Of a stretch of DNA of 48,361 nucleotides, positions 34,870 through 42,658 are shown piece after piece. A model generated the notes under the pieces. It had not been told where the DNA came from, made no database searches, and was given only the letters and a program-made list of their open reading frames with translations. This stretch comes from an uncultured Bacilli bacterium (GTDB taxonomy: Bacteria; Bacillota_I; Bacilli_A; RFN20; DUOF01), in NCBI GenBank assembly GCA_934101685.1, contig CAKORZ010000002.1, positions 1-48,361 on the forward strand, read 5' to 3'. A program made the translations under genes and the position numbers. Numbering within the stretch: the first letter of the stretch is position 1; the number at the start of each line of letters is the position of its first letter.

Positions 34870-35097
34870 ATGGCTTTTAAAAAACAAAAAACTAGAAAGA
34901 AAGTTTGTTTCTTTACTAAAAATAAAATTACTTACATTGATTATAAAGATGTAGAATTATTAAAGAGATTCGTTAGTGCTAACGGTAAAATTATTCCTCG
35001 TCGTGTTACAGGAACAAGTGCTAAATATCAAAGAATGTTAGCAGTAGCAATTAAAAGAGCAAGAGAAATGGCTTTATTACCATTTGTAGCTGAGTAA
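34870..35097 (+). CDS. rpsR: 30S ribosomal protein S18
   Basis: S18 pairs with S6 in the 30S platform. The 75-residue basic protein has the signature ITYIDYKDVELLKRFVS, then GKIIPRRVTGTSAKYQR and AIKRAREMALLPF. The Shine-Dalgarno AGAAAGGAG precedes it. Its TAA stop forms the base of the terminator stem that follows. Confidence 0.98.
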   Translation: MAFKKQKTRKKVCFFTKNKITYIDYKDVELLKRFVSANGKIIPRRVTGTSAKYQRMLAVAIKRAREMALLPFVAE

Positions 35098-35124
35098 GAT
35101 TAGTAGAAATACTAATCTTTTTTA
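35096..35124 (+). terminator. Terminator of the rpsF-ssb-rpsR operon
   Basis: A perfect 10-bp stem AAGATTAGTA/TACTAATCTT is closed by a GAAA loop (35106-35109). A six-base T-run follows. It starts inside the rpsR stop codon. Confidence 0.92.
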
Positions 35125-35156
35125 TTATATTTATTAAAAATATAATTAAAAAAATG

Positions 35157-35162
35157 TATAAT
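35157..35162 (+). promoter_or_regulatory. -10 element upstream of gdpP
   Basis: A perfect TATAAT lies 25 bases before the gdpP ATG and just after the rpsR terminator. No good -35 is seen. Some promoter is needed here because the terminator upstream is strong. Confidence 0.4.
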
Positions 35163-35187
35163 ATTAATGGTAATGTGGGGGAGAGTA

Positions 35188-37179
35188 ATGAAAAATATTT
35201 TTTATAAAGAAAAAAATAGAGTAATTGCATTAATCATAATACAGTTTACATTAAGTGTACTATCTTTATTAAATTATTCATTTGGCAAACCATTAATAAA
35301 TATAGATAAAGAAATTTTATATACTGCTTTAGTTGTTTTTGTAATACTATCTAATGTTATTTATTTTTTATCTTTTTATAATAAGATAGATAAGAAAAAT
35401 TCTATAAATAACATTAAAGTCAATTCTTTGATCTTAAATAATTTGAAAGAGATTGATACTTTTGGAGAAATTGGTGTTTTATTCTATGATGAATCGTTTG
35501 AAGTTATTTGGGTTAATGATTTTTTAGATAGTAGAATGATTAATATTGTTGGTAAAAATTTAATTAAATATAACAATGATTTTCATCTTATTGCAGAAGA
35601 TAAAAATGAAACAGCAAAAATAACTATTAATAACAGAATTTATGAATGTAAATGTTTAAAAGAATTAAAAATGGTTATTTTAAGAGATGTTAATCAATAT
35701 GAGAATTTACTAGAAACATATAATAATGAAGCACCTGTTATTTTAAATATAACAATTGATAATTATTCAGATGTATTAGCATTACTAGATGATACTAAAA
35801 CTAGTGAATTAGAGTCTAGAGTAAGAACTACTATTAATGAATGGTCTGTTAATAAAAGAATATATTTGAAGAAAATTAGAAATGATGCATATATAGCTAT
35901 TATGCAAGAGAATACTTACGAATCTATTTTAAAGGAAAAATTTTCTTTAATAGAAGATGTAAAGAAAATATATGAAGAAGATAATAACTTTACTATTTCT
36001 ATTGGTGTAGGTAGAGGAATAAATGATTATATTAAACTATCTGAATTAGCATCAAGTGCAGTAGATGTTGCTTTATCTCGTGGAGGAGACCAGTGCGTAG
36101 TAAATACATATGGTAAAAATATGGAGTTCTATGGTGGTGGTAGTGAATCTAAGAGTAAGAGACATAAAGTTAAAGTAAAAGTTGTTTCTAAATCATTAAC
36201 AGCTTTAATACAAGCTTCTGATGCAGTTTATATTATGGGACATATTCAATCAGATTTTGATTCTATTGGAGCATGTCTTGGTATGTATTCTATAACTAAG
36301 CAAATGAATAAAAAGGTAAAAATAGTATATGATGATAAATTAGTTGAAATAAAGGCTAGATCTGCGTTTAGACAATCTTTTGAAAAAGAAGAAATAGATG
36401 AAATGATTATTAAGCCTAATAAAGCTGTAGAAGAAATGACAGAAAACAGTTTACTATTATTAGTAGATGTTTCTAATCCAGATATTACAATGAGTCAAAA
36501 GGTTGTAGATGCAGCAGAAAAAATAGCTATTATAGATCACCATAGACCTGGTGATAAACTATTATCACAAATTTTTGCTTATCAAGAAAGTGCAGCATCA
36601 TCTGCATGTGAAATGGTTAGTGAAATAATTAGATATTCAGAAAATAAAATTAGAATAACTCCTGAAGTAGCAACTTATATGTTAACAGGAATATTACTAG
36701 ATACTAATAACTATAAAAATAGAACAGGTTCTAGAACTTATGAAGCATCAATGATTTTAAAAGAATATGGTGCAGATAATGTACAAGCAACTGAATTTTT
36801 GAAAGATGAATATGAAGAATATCAATTAAAAGTAAAAATATTAGCAAACTCAGAAACACCTTATTATGGAGTTGTAGTATGTATGGCTAGTGATGATGAT
36901 ATTGTGGATAGATCAATGCTTGCTAAAGTAGGTCAAGAAGTATTAGATGTTAAAGAAATTAAAGCTTGCTTTGTAATAGGTAAAATAGAAGATAATAAAG
37001 TAGGTATAAGTGCTAGAAGTGATGGAACTATTAATGTTCAAAAGATAATGGAAAGTATGAATGGTGGAGGACACTTTAGTAGTGCTGCTACTCAAATAGA
37101 AAATTCTTCCATTGAAGAAGTTAAAAAGATGCTATATTCTAAGTTAGAAAGTTTTGTTGGAGATACTAGAATAGAATAG
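35188..37179 (+). CDS. gdpP: Cyclic-di-AMP phosphodiesterase GdpP
   Basis: GdpP (YybT) cleaves c-di-AMP, the messenger controlling potassium and turgor. The frame is open to 35167, but the ATG at 35188 follows GGGGGAG by five bases and gives MKNIFYKEKN (663 residues). Two membrane helices (about 10-30 and 43-65) are followed by a PAS-like sensor region, a degenerate GGDEF domain (about 160-300, without a GGDEF signature), and the DHH/DHHA1 phosphodiesterase: HIQSDFDSIGA near 351 (variant of the DHH motif 1), DVSNPD, IIDHHRPG near 447 and GGGHFSSAAT near 626. It sits before rplI and dnaB as in Bacillus. Confidence 0.96.
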   Translation: MKNIFYKEKNRVIALIIIQFTLSVLSLLNYSFGKPLINIDKEILYTALVVFVILSNVIYFLSFYNKIDKKNSINNIKVNSLILNNLKEIDTFGEIGVLFYDESFEVIWVNDFLDSRMINIVGKNLIKYNNDFHLIAEDKNETAKITINNRIYECKCLKELKMVILRDVNQYENLLETYNNEAPVILNITIDNYSDVLALLDDTKTSELESRVRTTINEWSVNKRIYLKKIRNDAYIAIMQENTYESILKEKFSLIEDVKKIYEEDNNFTISIGVGRGINDYIKLSELASSAVDVALSRGGDQCVVNTYGKNMEFYGGGSESKSKRHKVKVKVVSKSLTALIQASDAVYIMGHIQSDFDSIGACLGMYSITKQMNKKVKIVYDDKLVEIKARSAFRQSFEKEEIDEMIIKPNKAVEEMTENSLLLLVDVSNPDITMSQKVVDAAEKIAIIDHHRPGDKLLSQIFAYQESAASSACEMVSEIIRYSENKIRITPEVATYMLTGILLDTNNYKNRTGSRTYEASMILKEYGADNVQATEFLKDEYEEYQLKVKILANSETPYYGVVVCMASDDDIVDRSMLAKVGQEVLDVKEIKACFVIGKIEDNKVGISARSDGTINVQKIMESMNGGGHFSSAATQIENSSIEEVKKMLYSKLESFVGDTRIE

Positions 37180-37190
37180 GGGGTATAAAA

Positions 37191-37637
37191 ATGAAAGTTA
37201 TTCTATTAGAAGATGTAAAGAAAGTTGGTAAGAAAGGTAGTATAGTAGATGTTAGTGATGGATATGGAGCTAATTTCTTGATTCCAAGAAAACTAGCAGT
37301 GCTTGCTACAAAAACAAGTTTAGAAATTAAAAAGACTCAAGATGATAATAAAGCAAAAGAAGAAGAAATAAAAAAAGAAAAAGCTATAGAATTAAAAGAT
37401 AAGATAAAAGATTTAGTTGTAGAATTAAAGGCTGGAACAGGAAAAGAAGGAAAGTTATTTGGAGCTGTTTCTTCTAAAGAAATAGTAGATGAATATAAAA
37501 AACAATTTGATATTGAATTAGATAAGAGAAAATTTATTAACTATAATCCAATTACAGCACTTGGTTATACTAAAGTTGAAGTTGAATTATATAAAGATGT
37601 TATAGGAGTTATTACAGTACACGTTAGTGAAAAATAA
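37191..37637 (+). CDS. rplI: 50S ribosomal protein L9
   Basis: L9 binds 23S rRNA and helps keep reading frame. The 148 residues show the N-terminal domain MKVILLEDVKKVGKKGSIVDV with DGYGANFLIPRKLAV, a long connecting helix rich in Lys and Glu, and the C-terminal domain (LFGAVSSKEIVDEYKKQF). It lies 11 bases after gdpP and 19 before dnaB, in the conserved gdpP-rplI-dnaB order. Confidence 0.98.
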   Translation: MKVILLEDVKKVGKKGSIVDVSDGYGANFLIPRKLAVLATKTSLEIKKTQDDNKAKEEEIKKEKAIELKDKIKDLVVELKAGTGKEGKLFGAVSSKEIVDEYKKQFDIELDKRKFINYNPITALGYTKVEVELYKDVIGVITVHVSEK

Positions 37638-37656
37638 GTTTAGGAGTTGATGTTTT

Positions 37657-39030
37657 GTGAAAAATTTGCCATATTCATTAGAAGCAGAAAAAGCAGTACT
37701 AGGAGCAATGCTTGTATCTAGAGATGCTTTATTAAATAGTGTTGTTAGATTAACAGAAGAAGATTTTTATGTGCAAGATCATAAACTTATTTTTGATACA
37801 ATTAGAAGTGTTTATAATAAGGGTGTAGATGTAGATATTGTTACTGTAGTAGAGCAATTTACTTTAAATAACACATTTGATGAATTAAGTGATAAAGAAT
37901 TAATTTATGATTTAGTTGAAAATGTTGTTTCACCATCTAATATTGAAGAATATATTAGAATTATTCAAGATAAAACAACTTTAAGAAAATTAGTTAGTTT
38001 GGCAAATGATGTTTCTAAAAAATGGGAAACAGAAGAAATTAATGATATTAGTGAATATGTAGCAAATGTTGAATCAGATACTTTAGCTATTACTAGAGCG
38101 AGAAATGTAGGAGAATTTAAAACTACTAAAGAAGTAATAGATGTTTTAAAAGAAAAATTATTTAATACTAGTAAAGCTAGCGGTAATTTAACTGGCGTTA
38201 CTAGTGGATTTACAGATATAGATAATATAACACATGGGTTTCAAAGCGGAGACTTAGTAATACTTGCTGCTAGACCATCAATGGGTAAAACAGCTTTAGC
38301 ACTTAATTTTTTAGTTAACGCTGCAATAAAACAAAATGTTACAGTTGCTATGTTTTCTGTAGAAATGCCAGCAGAGCAATTAATGCAAAGAATGCTTAGT
38401 TCTTTATCTGGTGTTAATGGAGATAAGATAAGAGGCTTAAATTTAAATGATAAAGATTGGACTAAGATAGATGTTGCGGCAAATCAACTTAGTAAGGCTA
38501 AAATATATGTTGATGATACATCAAGTATTAAATTAGGTGATTTAGTTGTTAAAGCAAGAAAATTGAAGTCTTTACATGATGATTTGTCTTTGATAGTAGT
38601 AGATTATTTGCAAATTGTTAAAGGATCAGATAGAGCTAGAAAAGAAGGTAGACAACAAGAGGTTACTGAGATATCTAGAACATTAAAAGAATTAGCGAGA
38701 GAATTAAAAGTACCAGTTATTGCTTTATCACAATTATCACGTGATTCTGAAAAGAGAGATAATAAAAGACCAATGCTTTCAGATTTAAGAGAATCTGGAG
38801 CAATTGAGCAAGATGCTGACTTAGTTATGTTCATTTATCGTGAAGATTATTTTGATAATCAAAAAGGCGCTAAAAAGGAAGAAGAAAAGAAAGAGGCTAA
38901 TCAGGGTGGTAGTGGTATAGCAGAAGTATCTATTTCTAAACATAGAAATGGTGCGACTGGAGTAGTACAACTAGTATTCTTAAAAGAATATGGTTTGTTC
39001 TCTAATTATTCAAAAGCAGAGGAAGAGTAG
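37657..39030 (+). CDS. dnaB: Replicative DNA helicase DnaB
   Basis: The hexameric replicative helicase (called DnaC in B. subtilis) unwinds DNA at the fork. The 457 residues have the N-terminal domain (NLPYSLEAEKAVLGAML), the linker and the RecA-like domain with Walker A AARPSMGKTALAL near 205, Walker B LIVVDYLQIV near 310, and SQLSRDSEKR and SDLRESGAIEQDADLV. No intein is present. The start is GTG with AGGAG about ten bases before it. It follows rplI closely and precedes walJ by two bases. Confidence 0.97.
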   Translation: MKNLPYSLEAEKAVLGAMLVSRDALLNSVVRLTEEDFYVQDHKLIFDTIRSVYNKGVDVDIVTVVEQFTLNNTFDELSDKELIYDLVENVVSPSNIEEYIRIIQDKTTLRKLVSLANDVSKKWETEEINDISEYVANVESDTLAITRARNVGEFKTTKEVIDVLKEKLFNTSKASGNLTGVTSGFTDIDNITHGFQSGDLVILAARPSMGKTALALNFLVNAAIKQNVTVAMFSVEMPAEQLMQRMLSSLSGVNGDKIRGLNLNDKDWTKIDVAANQLSKAKIYVDDTSSIKLGDLVVKARKLKSLHDDLSLIVVDYLQIVKGSDRARKEGRQQEVTEISRTLKELARELKVPVIALSQLSRDSEKRDNKRPMLSDLRESGAIEQDADLVMFIYREDYFDNQKGAKKEEEKKEANQGGSGIAEVSISKHRNGATGVVQLVFLKEYGLFSNYSKAEEE

Positions 39031-39032
39031 AA

Positions 39033-39797
39033 ATGAAGTTTATTATATTAGCAAGTGGATCAAAAGGGAATTCTACATTAGTTATAAATAATAAAAATGA
39101 TGTTTTATTAGTTGATGTAGGTATACCTTATAAAGAAATAAGTGAAAAAATTAGTAGATATGGATATGATATAAATAATATTAAGCATGTTTTAATTACA
39201 CATGAACATGATGATCATATTAAATCTATTAATTCTTTTTCTAATGCTAAAAAATATTCTTTAAAAGAAATTAAAGTTGCTACTGAATATTTAGAAAAAT
39301 ATAAGGAAGTAGAAATAAATGGTTTTTATGTAACGGCAATTCCTTTATCTCATGATGTTAAATGTTGTGGATATGTTATTAGAGATGAAAATGAAAGTTT
39401 AGTGTATATAACAGATACTGGTTATATTAATTACAAAAATATTAGTTATATTAGTAATGCTGATTATTATATTTTTGAGAGTAATCATAATGTTCCTATG
39501 CTTATGGAAACTAAAAGGCCATTTTTTATTAAAAGTAGAATTTTAGGTGATGAAGGCCATTTAAGTAATGAAGTAGCTAGTGAAACATTATGCGATATAA
39601 TAGGTAATAAAACAAAGCAAATATATTTAGCACATTTGTCTAGAGAAGCAAATACTAAAGAATTAGCACTTAAAACTTTTTATGATACAGCTAAAGAAAA
39701 AAATATTGATATAAGTAATATTTTTGTTAATGCAGCAGATCAAAATATAGAACTAATTGGTGGGAATAACTATGAAAAAGTTCTTGTTAATAATTAG
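39033..39797 (+). CDS. walJ: WalJ (YycJ)-like metallo-beta-lactamase-fold protein
   Basis: WalJ-type proteins are metallohydrolases linked in Bacillota to cell-wall/DNA replication coordination; the exact substrate is unclear. The 254 residues show LASGSKGNSTLV at the start (the family hallmark), LLVDVG, the metal motif ITHEHDDHI near 60, ITDTGY and a late LAHLSREANT with a ligand His. In B. subtilis walJ follows walRKHI and precedes htrC and rlmH. Here the same downstream order is kept but walRKHI is absent and dnaB is directly upstream. The end overlaps the next gene by 26 bases. Confidence 0.92.
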   Translation: MKFIILASGSKGNSTLVINNKNDVLLVDVGIPYKEISEKISRYGYDINNIKHVLITHEHDDHIKSINSFSNAKKYSLKEIKVATEYLEKYKEVEINGFYVTAIPLSHDVKCCGYVIRDENESLVYITDTGYINYKNISYISNADYYIFESNHNVPMLMETKRPFFIKSRILGDEGHLSNEVASETLCDIIGNKTKQIYLAHLSREANTKELALKTFYDTAKEKNIDISNIFVNAADQNIELIGGNNYEKVLVNN

Positions 39798-40755
39798 TAT
39801 AATTTTTTCATTATTATTTAGTGGCGCTAATATACAATTAACTAGTGCTGAAGAAGCTAAAAATAACGAAGTAACTGATTGTGGTAAAATAGAAAATGAA
39901 ATCATAAGGATAACTAATAAATATGGAGTATTTGTAGGAAATGGTTTTGTATATAAAGTGAATGATGAGGATGCATATATTATTACTAGTGATAAATTAA
40001 CTTTAAGTGATGAAGGTAATAAAATTATATATTATAATGAAGTAAGTAATGATGCTTTTGTGATAGGAAAAGATTCTTATAATGGAGTTATGGTTTTAAA
40101 AGCAATGAAAGCAGATAATGTTAAAGGCGTTTGTTTATCTGATAGTTATTTTTTTATGCCAGGTCAAAAAAATATTTTGAAAGGATATAAAGATAATGAA
40201 AATAGATATGTTGAAAAAACATTTTTTAATAAGCAAGGAATTTTACAATATAAAAAAGATTATATAAATATATACAAAAGCATCATCCAAGCGAAATATC
40301 AAAATTTTAAAGAAGGTATGGCTGTAGTTGACGAACTTGATAGACTTGTTGGTATGGTGAGTGGAGATATTGATAAACTTAATGAAAATAGTTTTATAAT
40401 TGAAGTTAATAAATTAACAAAAATTGCAGATTCTATAGTGAAAAGTAGAAATTATAGTGTAAATTATATAAAATATGTTTTAGAAGATTATAACAAATTA
40501 GATGAATATTATTTAAAAAATTATAAGGTAAGTAAAGAAGTTAGTTTTGGTGTTGTTATAGTAACATTTAAACCTTTAAGTTATATATTTGGTGGATTAA
40601 ATCAGGGTATGGTTATACAAGAAGTTAATTCTATAGTTGTTAAAAATATGTATGAATTAGATAACCAATTATCAAGATATAAAAAAGGAGATATAGTTTG
40701 TTTGAAGGTTATAAAGAAAAATGGAAAAATTGGATATTATTATACAAAAGTGTAA
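39772..40755 (+). CDS. Secreted HtrA-like pseudoprotease with PDZ domain
   Basis: The start is placed at the ATG at 39772 (MKKFLLIISIIF, 327 residues) because GGTGGG lies seven bases upstream; an upstream in-frame TTG is part of walJ. A signal peptide (residues 1-26, cleavage near TSA) is present. The body aligns by eye to the neighbouring HtrA: DAYIITSDKL against YAYIITNNHV, SYNGVMVLKA against NEDVAVLRI, and FKEGMAVVDELDRLVGM against GNSGGGLFNSKGELIGI. All three catalytic residues are replaced (His to Lys75, Asp to Gly105, Ser to Glu181), so it should not be proteolytic. A PDZ-like C-terminus (about 255-327) ends the protein. It overlaps walJ and lies 12 bases before HtrA. A role as partner or decoy of HtrA is inference. 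Confidence 0.85.
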   Translation: MKKFLLIISIIFSLLFSGANIQLTSAEEAKNNEVTDCGKIENEIIRITNKYGVFVGNGFVYKVNDEDAYIITSDKLTLSDEGNKIIYYNEVSNDAFVIGKDSYNGVMVLKAMKADNVKGVCLSDSYFFMPGQKNILKGYKDNENRYVEKTFFNKQGILQYKKDYINIYKSIIQAKYQNFKEGMAVVDELDRLVGMVSGDIDKLNENSFIIEVNKLTKIADSIVKSRNYSVNYIKYVLEDYNKLDEYYLKNYKVSKEVSFGVVIVTFKPLSYIFGGLNQGMVIQEVNSIVVKNMYELDNQLSRYKKGDIVCLKVIKKNGKIGYYYTKV

Positions 40756-40767
40756 GGAGGAATAAAT

Positions 40768-41838
40768 ATGAAAAAATTACTATTAGTATTACTTATGGGG
40801 TTAATGGTTTGTGGATGTAGTTGTAAGAAAGAAAATGTTAAATGCCCTAATGATAAAGGTGATAATACTGAAGAAGTAAAAACGATTGTTGGTAATGATT
40901 ATACAGATCTTTACAAAAAAACAACTACTAGTGTTGTAAAGATAGTTTTACGTAATATAGAAACTAGAAAAGTTAATTATCAAGGTAGTGGTGTTGTTTT
41001 TTATGAGGAAGGAAATTATGCATATATTATTACTAATAATCATGTTGTTAGCGCAAATAGTAGATATTTAGAAATAGAAGTGTATTTTTCTGATGAAAGT
41101 GGTAATGAAAGTGGTAAAAGTGAAATTGCTACATTGATTAGTCAAGATGCTAATGAAGATGTTGCTGTTTTGAGAATAAATAAAAGTGATAAATATAAAG
41201 TTGCTACTATTGGTGATTCAGATAAGGTTAATATAGGCGATTTTGTATACACTATTGGTTCTCCAAATGATTACTTTAATGTTTCTACAGCTGGATATAT
41301 TATTTCAAATAATATTTTAACTAAGTATGATGCTAATAACTCAGGGGTTCCTGTTGATATTTATGAACTAACTTTTAGTGCTGTTATAAGTCCTGGAAAT
41401 AGTGGTGGAGGATTATTTAATAGTAAAGGTGAACTTATAGGAATAACAACATATAACCATGCTGATTTAACATATTTATATGCTGCTTTGCCTATAAACT
41501 TTTTTGTGAAGGTAGCTAAATCTATTTTAGGAACTGGCGATAAATATACAAGACCAGTTTTAAATATTTCTACTTTATCAATAAATTCTATAGGAGTAGA
41601 TAGGACAAGATATGGAATTGCCGATAATATATATACTGGTGTTTATGTTTTGGAATCTAGAGAGTCCACAATACCTGTTCAATCTATTATTGTTGCAATA
41701 AATGGAAAAGAAATAAAATCTACTAATGATTTAGGAAAAGAATTACTTAAATATAATGTTGGAGACACAATTAAAGTAACTACTAGATATAAAACAGGTG
41801 TGGGAGAAACTACTGTAGATGTAGTGTTACATTCATGA
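40768..41838 (+). CDS. HtrA-like serine protease lipoprotein with PDZ domain
   Basis: A DegP/HtrA-type protease for envelope quality control. Residues 1-17 are a lipoprotein signal (lipobox VCGC, Cys17), so it is anchored at the outer face of the membrane; many Gram-positive HtrAs instead use a membrane helix. The catalytic triad is intact: His92 in ITNNHVV, Asp131 in NEDVAVLRI, Ser212 in SPGNSGGGLF. One PDZ domain covers about 265-356 (GVYVLESR, VQSIIVAINGKEI). The length of 356 suits a protease plus one PDZ. It lies between its degenerate paralogue and rlmH, overlapping rlmH by four bases (ATGA). Confidence 0.93.
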   Translation: MKKLLLVLLMGLMVCGCSCKKENVKCPNDKGDNTEEVKTIVGNDYTDLYKKTTTSVVKIVLRNIETRKVNYQGSGVVFYEEGNYAYIITNNHVVSANSRYLEIEVYFSDESGNESGKSEIATLISQDANEDVAVLRINKSDKYKVATIGDSDKVNIGDFVYTIGSPNDYFNVSTAGYIISNNILTKYDANNSGVPVDIYELTFSAVISPGNSGGGLFNSKGELIGITTYNHADLTYLYAALPINFFVKVAKSILGTGDKYTRPVLNISTLSINSIGVDRTRYGIADNIYTGVYVLESRESTIPVQSIIVAINGKEIKSTNDLGKELLKYNVGDTIKVTTRYKTGVGETTVDVVLHS

Positions 41839-42308
41839 TTAAAATAAAAATTGTTTGTGTTGGTAAAATAAAGGAAGCTTATTTAAATAGTGGAATTAGT
41901 GAATATTTAAAAAGGCTAAGTGGTTATTGTAATATTGAGATTATTGAAGTAAAAGATGAAAAGATCTCTAATAGTACTAGTGATGAGAAAATAAAAGAGA
42001 TTGAAAGTAATAGAATATTAGAAAAAATAGATGATAAAGACTATGTCATATTATTAGATTTAAAAGGAAAACAATTAAGTAGTGTTGAATTAGCTAATAA
42101 AATGGATTCTTTAATATCGCAAGGTATAGGTAATTATGCTTTTGTAGTAGGTGGATCTTTGGGTGTTAGTGAAAATCTTCAAAAAAAGGCTGATTTTTTG
42201 ATTTCTTTTTCTAGGCTTACATTTACTCATCAGATGGTTAGATTGCTTCTTTTAGAGCAAATTTACAGGGCTTTTAAGATAAATAATAATGAAACATATC
42301 ATAAATAG
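41835..42308 (+). CDS. rlmH: 23S rRNA pseudouridine-1915 N3-methyltransferase RlmH
   Basis: RlmH is a SPOUT enzyme methylating m3-pseudouridine 1915 in helix 69 of 23S rRNA. The 157 residues show IKIVCVGKIKEAYLNSGI, LLDLKGKQLSS, FVVGGSLGVSE and the C-terminal LTFTHQMVRLLLLEQIYRAF with ETYHK, all diagnostic. The ATG overlaps the htrA stop as ATGA. This is the last gene of the dnaB-walJ-HtrA operon and is followed by a terminator. Confidence 0.97.
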   Translation: MIKIKIVCVGKIKEAYLNSGISEYLKRLSGYCNIEIIEVKDEKISNSTSDEKIKEIESNRILEKIDDKDYVILLDLKGKQLSSVELANKMDSLISQGIGNYAFVVGGSLGVSENLQKKADFLISFSRLTFTHQMVRLLLLEQIYRAFKINNNETYHK

Positions 42309-42313
42309 TAGAT

Positions 42314-42340
42314 AAGGCATCAAAATATGCCTTTTTTTAT
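42314..42340 (+). terminator. Terminator after rlmH
   Basis: A 7-bp stem AAGGCAT/ATGCCTT (42314-42320 with 42327-42333) with a 6-base loop runs into a tract of seven Ts. It starts six bases after the rlmH stop. Confidence 0.88.
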
Positions 42341-42360
42341 TTGTTTAATCAACATTTTAT

Positions 42361-42388
42361 TTAACTTTTTTAATTTATATGATAGAAT
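42361..42388 (+). promoter_or_regulatory. Promoter of the S4-recF-gyrB-gyrA operon
   Basis: TTAACT (42361-42366), a 16-bp spacer and TAGAAT (42383-42388) with a TGn extension (42380-42382). It is the only good candidate between the rlmH terminator and the S4 gene. A perfect palindrome overlaps its -10 and start site. Confidence 0.55.
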
Positions 42389-42409
42389 ATAAATATATAT
42401 TTATATTCT
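42384..42409. repeat. 26-bp perfect palindrome over the gyrase-operon promoter
   Basis: The 26 bases from 42384 to 42409 equal their own reverse complement: AGAATATAAATAT followed by ATATTTATATTCT. They cover all but the first base of the -10 element and the expected start near 42395. This looks like an operator for a dimeric repressor. Because 22 of the 26 bases are only A or T, chance is a real alternative. Confidence 0.6.
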
Positions 42410-42439
42410 TTCATAATTGATATAAAAAGGAGAAATAGT

Positions 42440-42658
42440 ATGGAAAAAGTTAGTATAAAAAGTGAATATATAACATTAGGACAATTTTTGAAATTTGTGT
42501 CAATTATTGATTGTGGAAGTTATGCAAAACAGTTCTTATTAGAAAATAAAGTTTTGATTAATAATGTTCCAGATAATAGAAGGGGTAGAAAGATATATCC
42601 AGGTGACATAGTTAAAGTTCTTAACAAGCAATACGAGGTAAATAGAATTGATTGTTAA
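42440..42658 (+). CDS. yaaA: S4-domain RNA-binding protein (YaaA type)
   Basis: A 72-residue S4-like protein of the family found between dnaN and recF in Bacillota; it is implicated in ribosome assembly but poorly known. It shows YITLGQFLKFVSIIDCGSYAKQFL, then NKVLINNVPDNRRGRKIYPGD, the usual S4 pattern with an RGRKI motif. The ribosome site AAAGGAG precedes the ATG. It opens the operon and overlaps recF by 11 bases. It is separated from dnaN by about 9 kb here, unlike in Bacillus. Confidence 0.92.
   Translation: MEKVSIKSEYITLGQFLKFVSIIDCGSYAKQFLLENKVLINNVPDNRRGRKIYPGDIVKVLNKQYEVNRIDC

Noticed and set aside
39757..39771. TTG upstream start for the HtrA pseudoprotease
   Set aside because: It lies inside walJ without its own ribosome site and would put five residues before a clean signal peptide.
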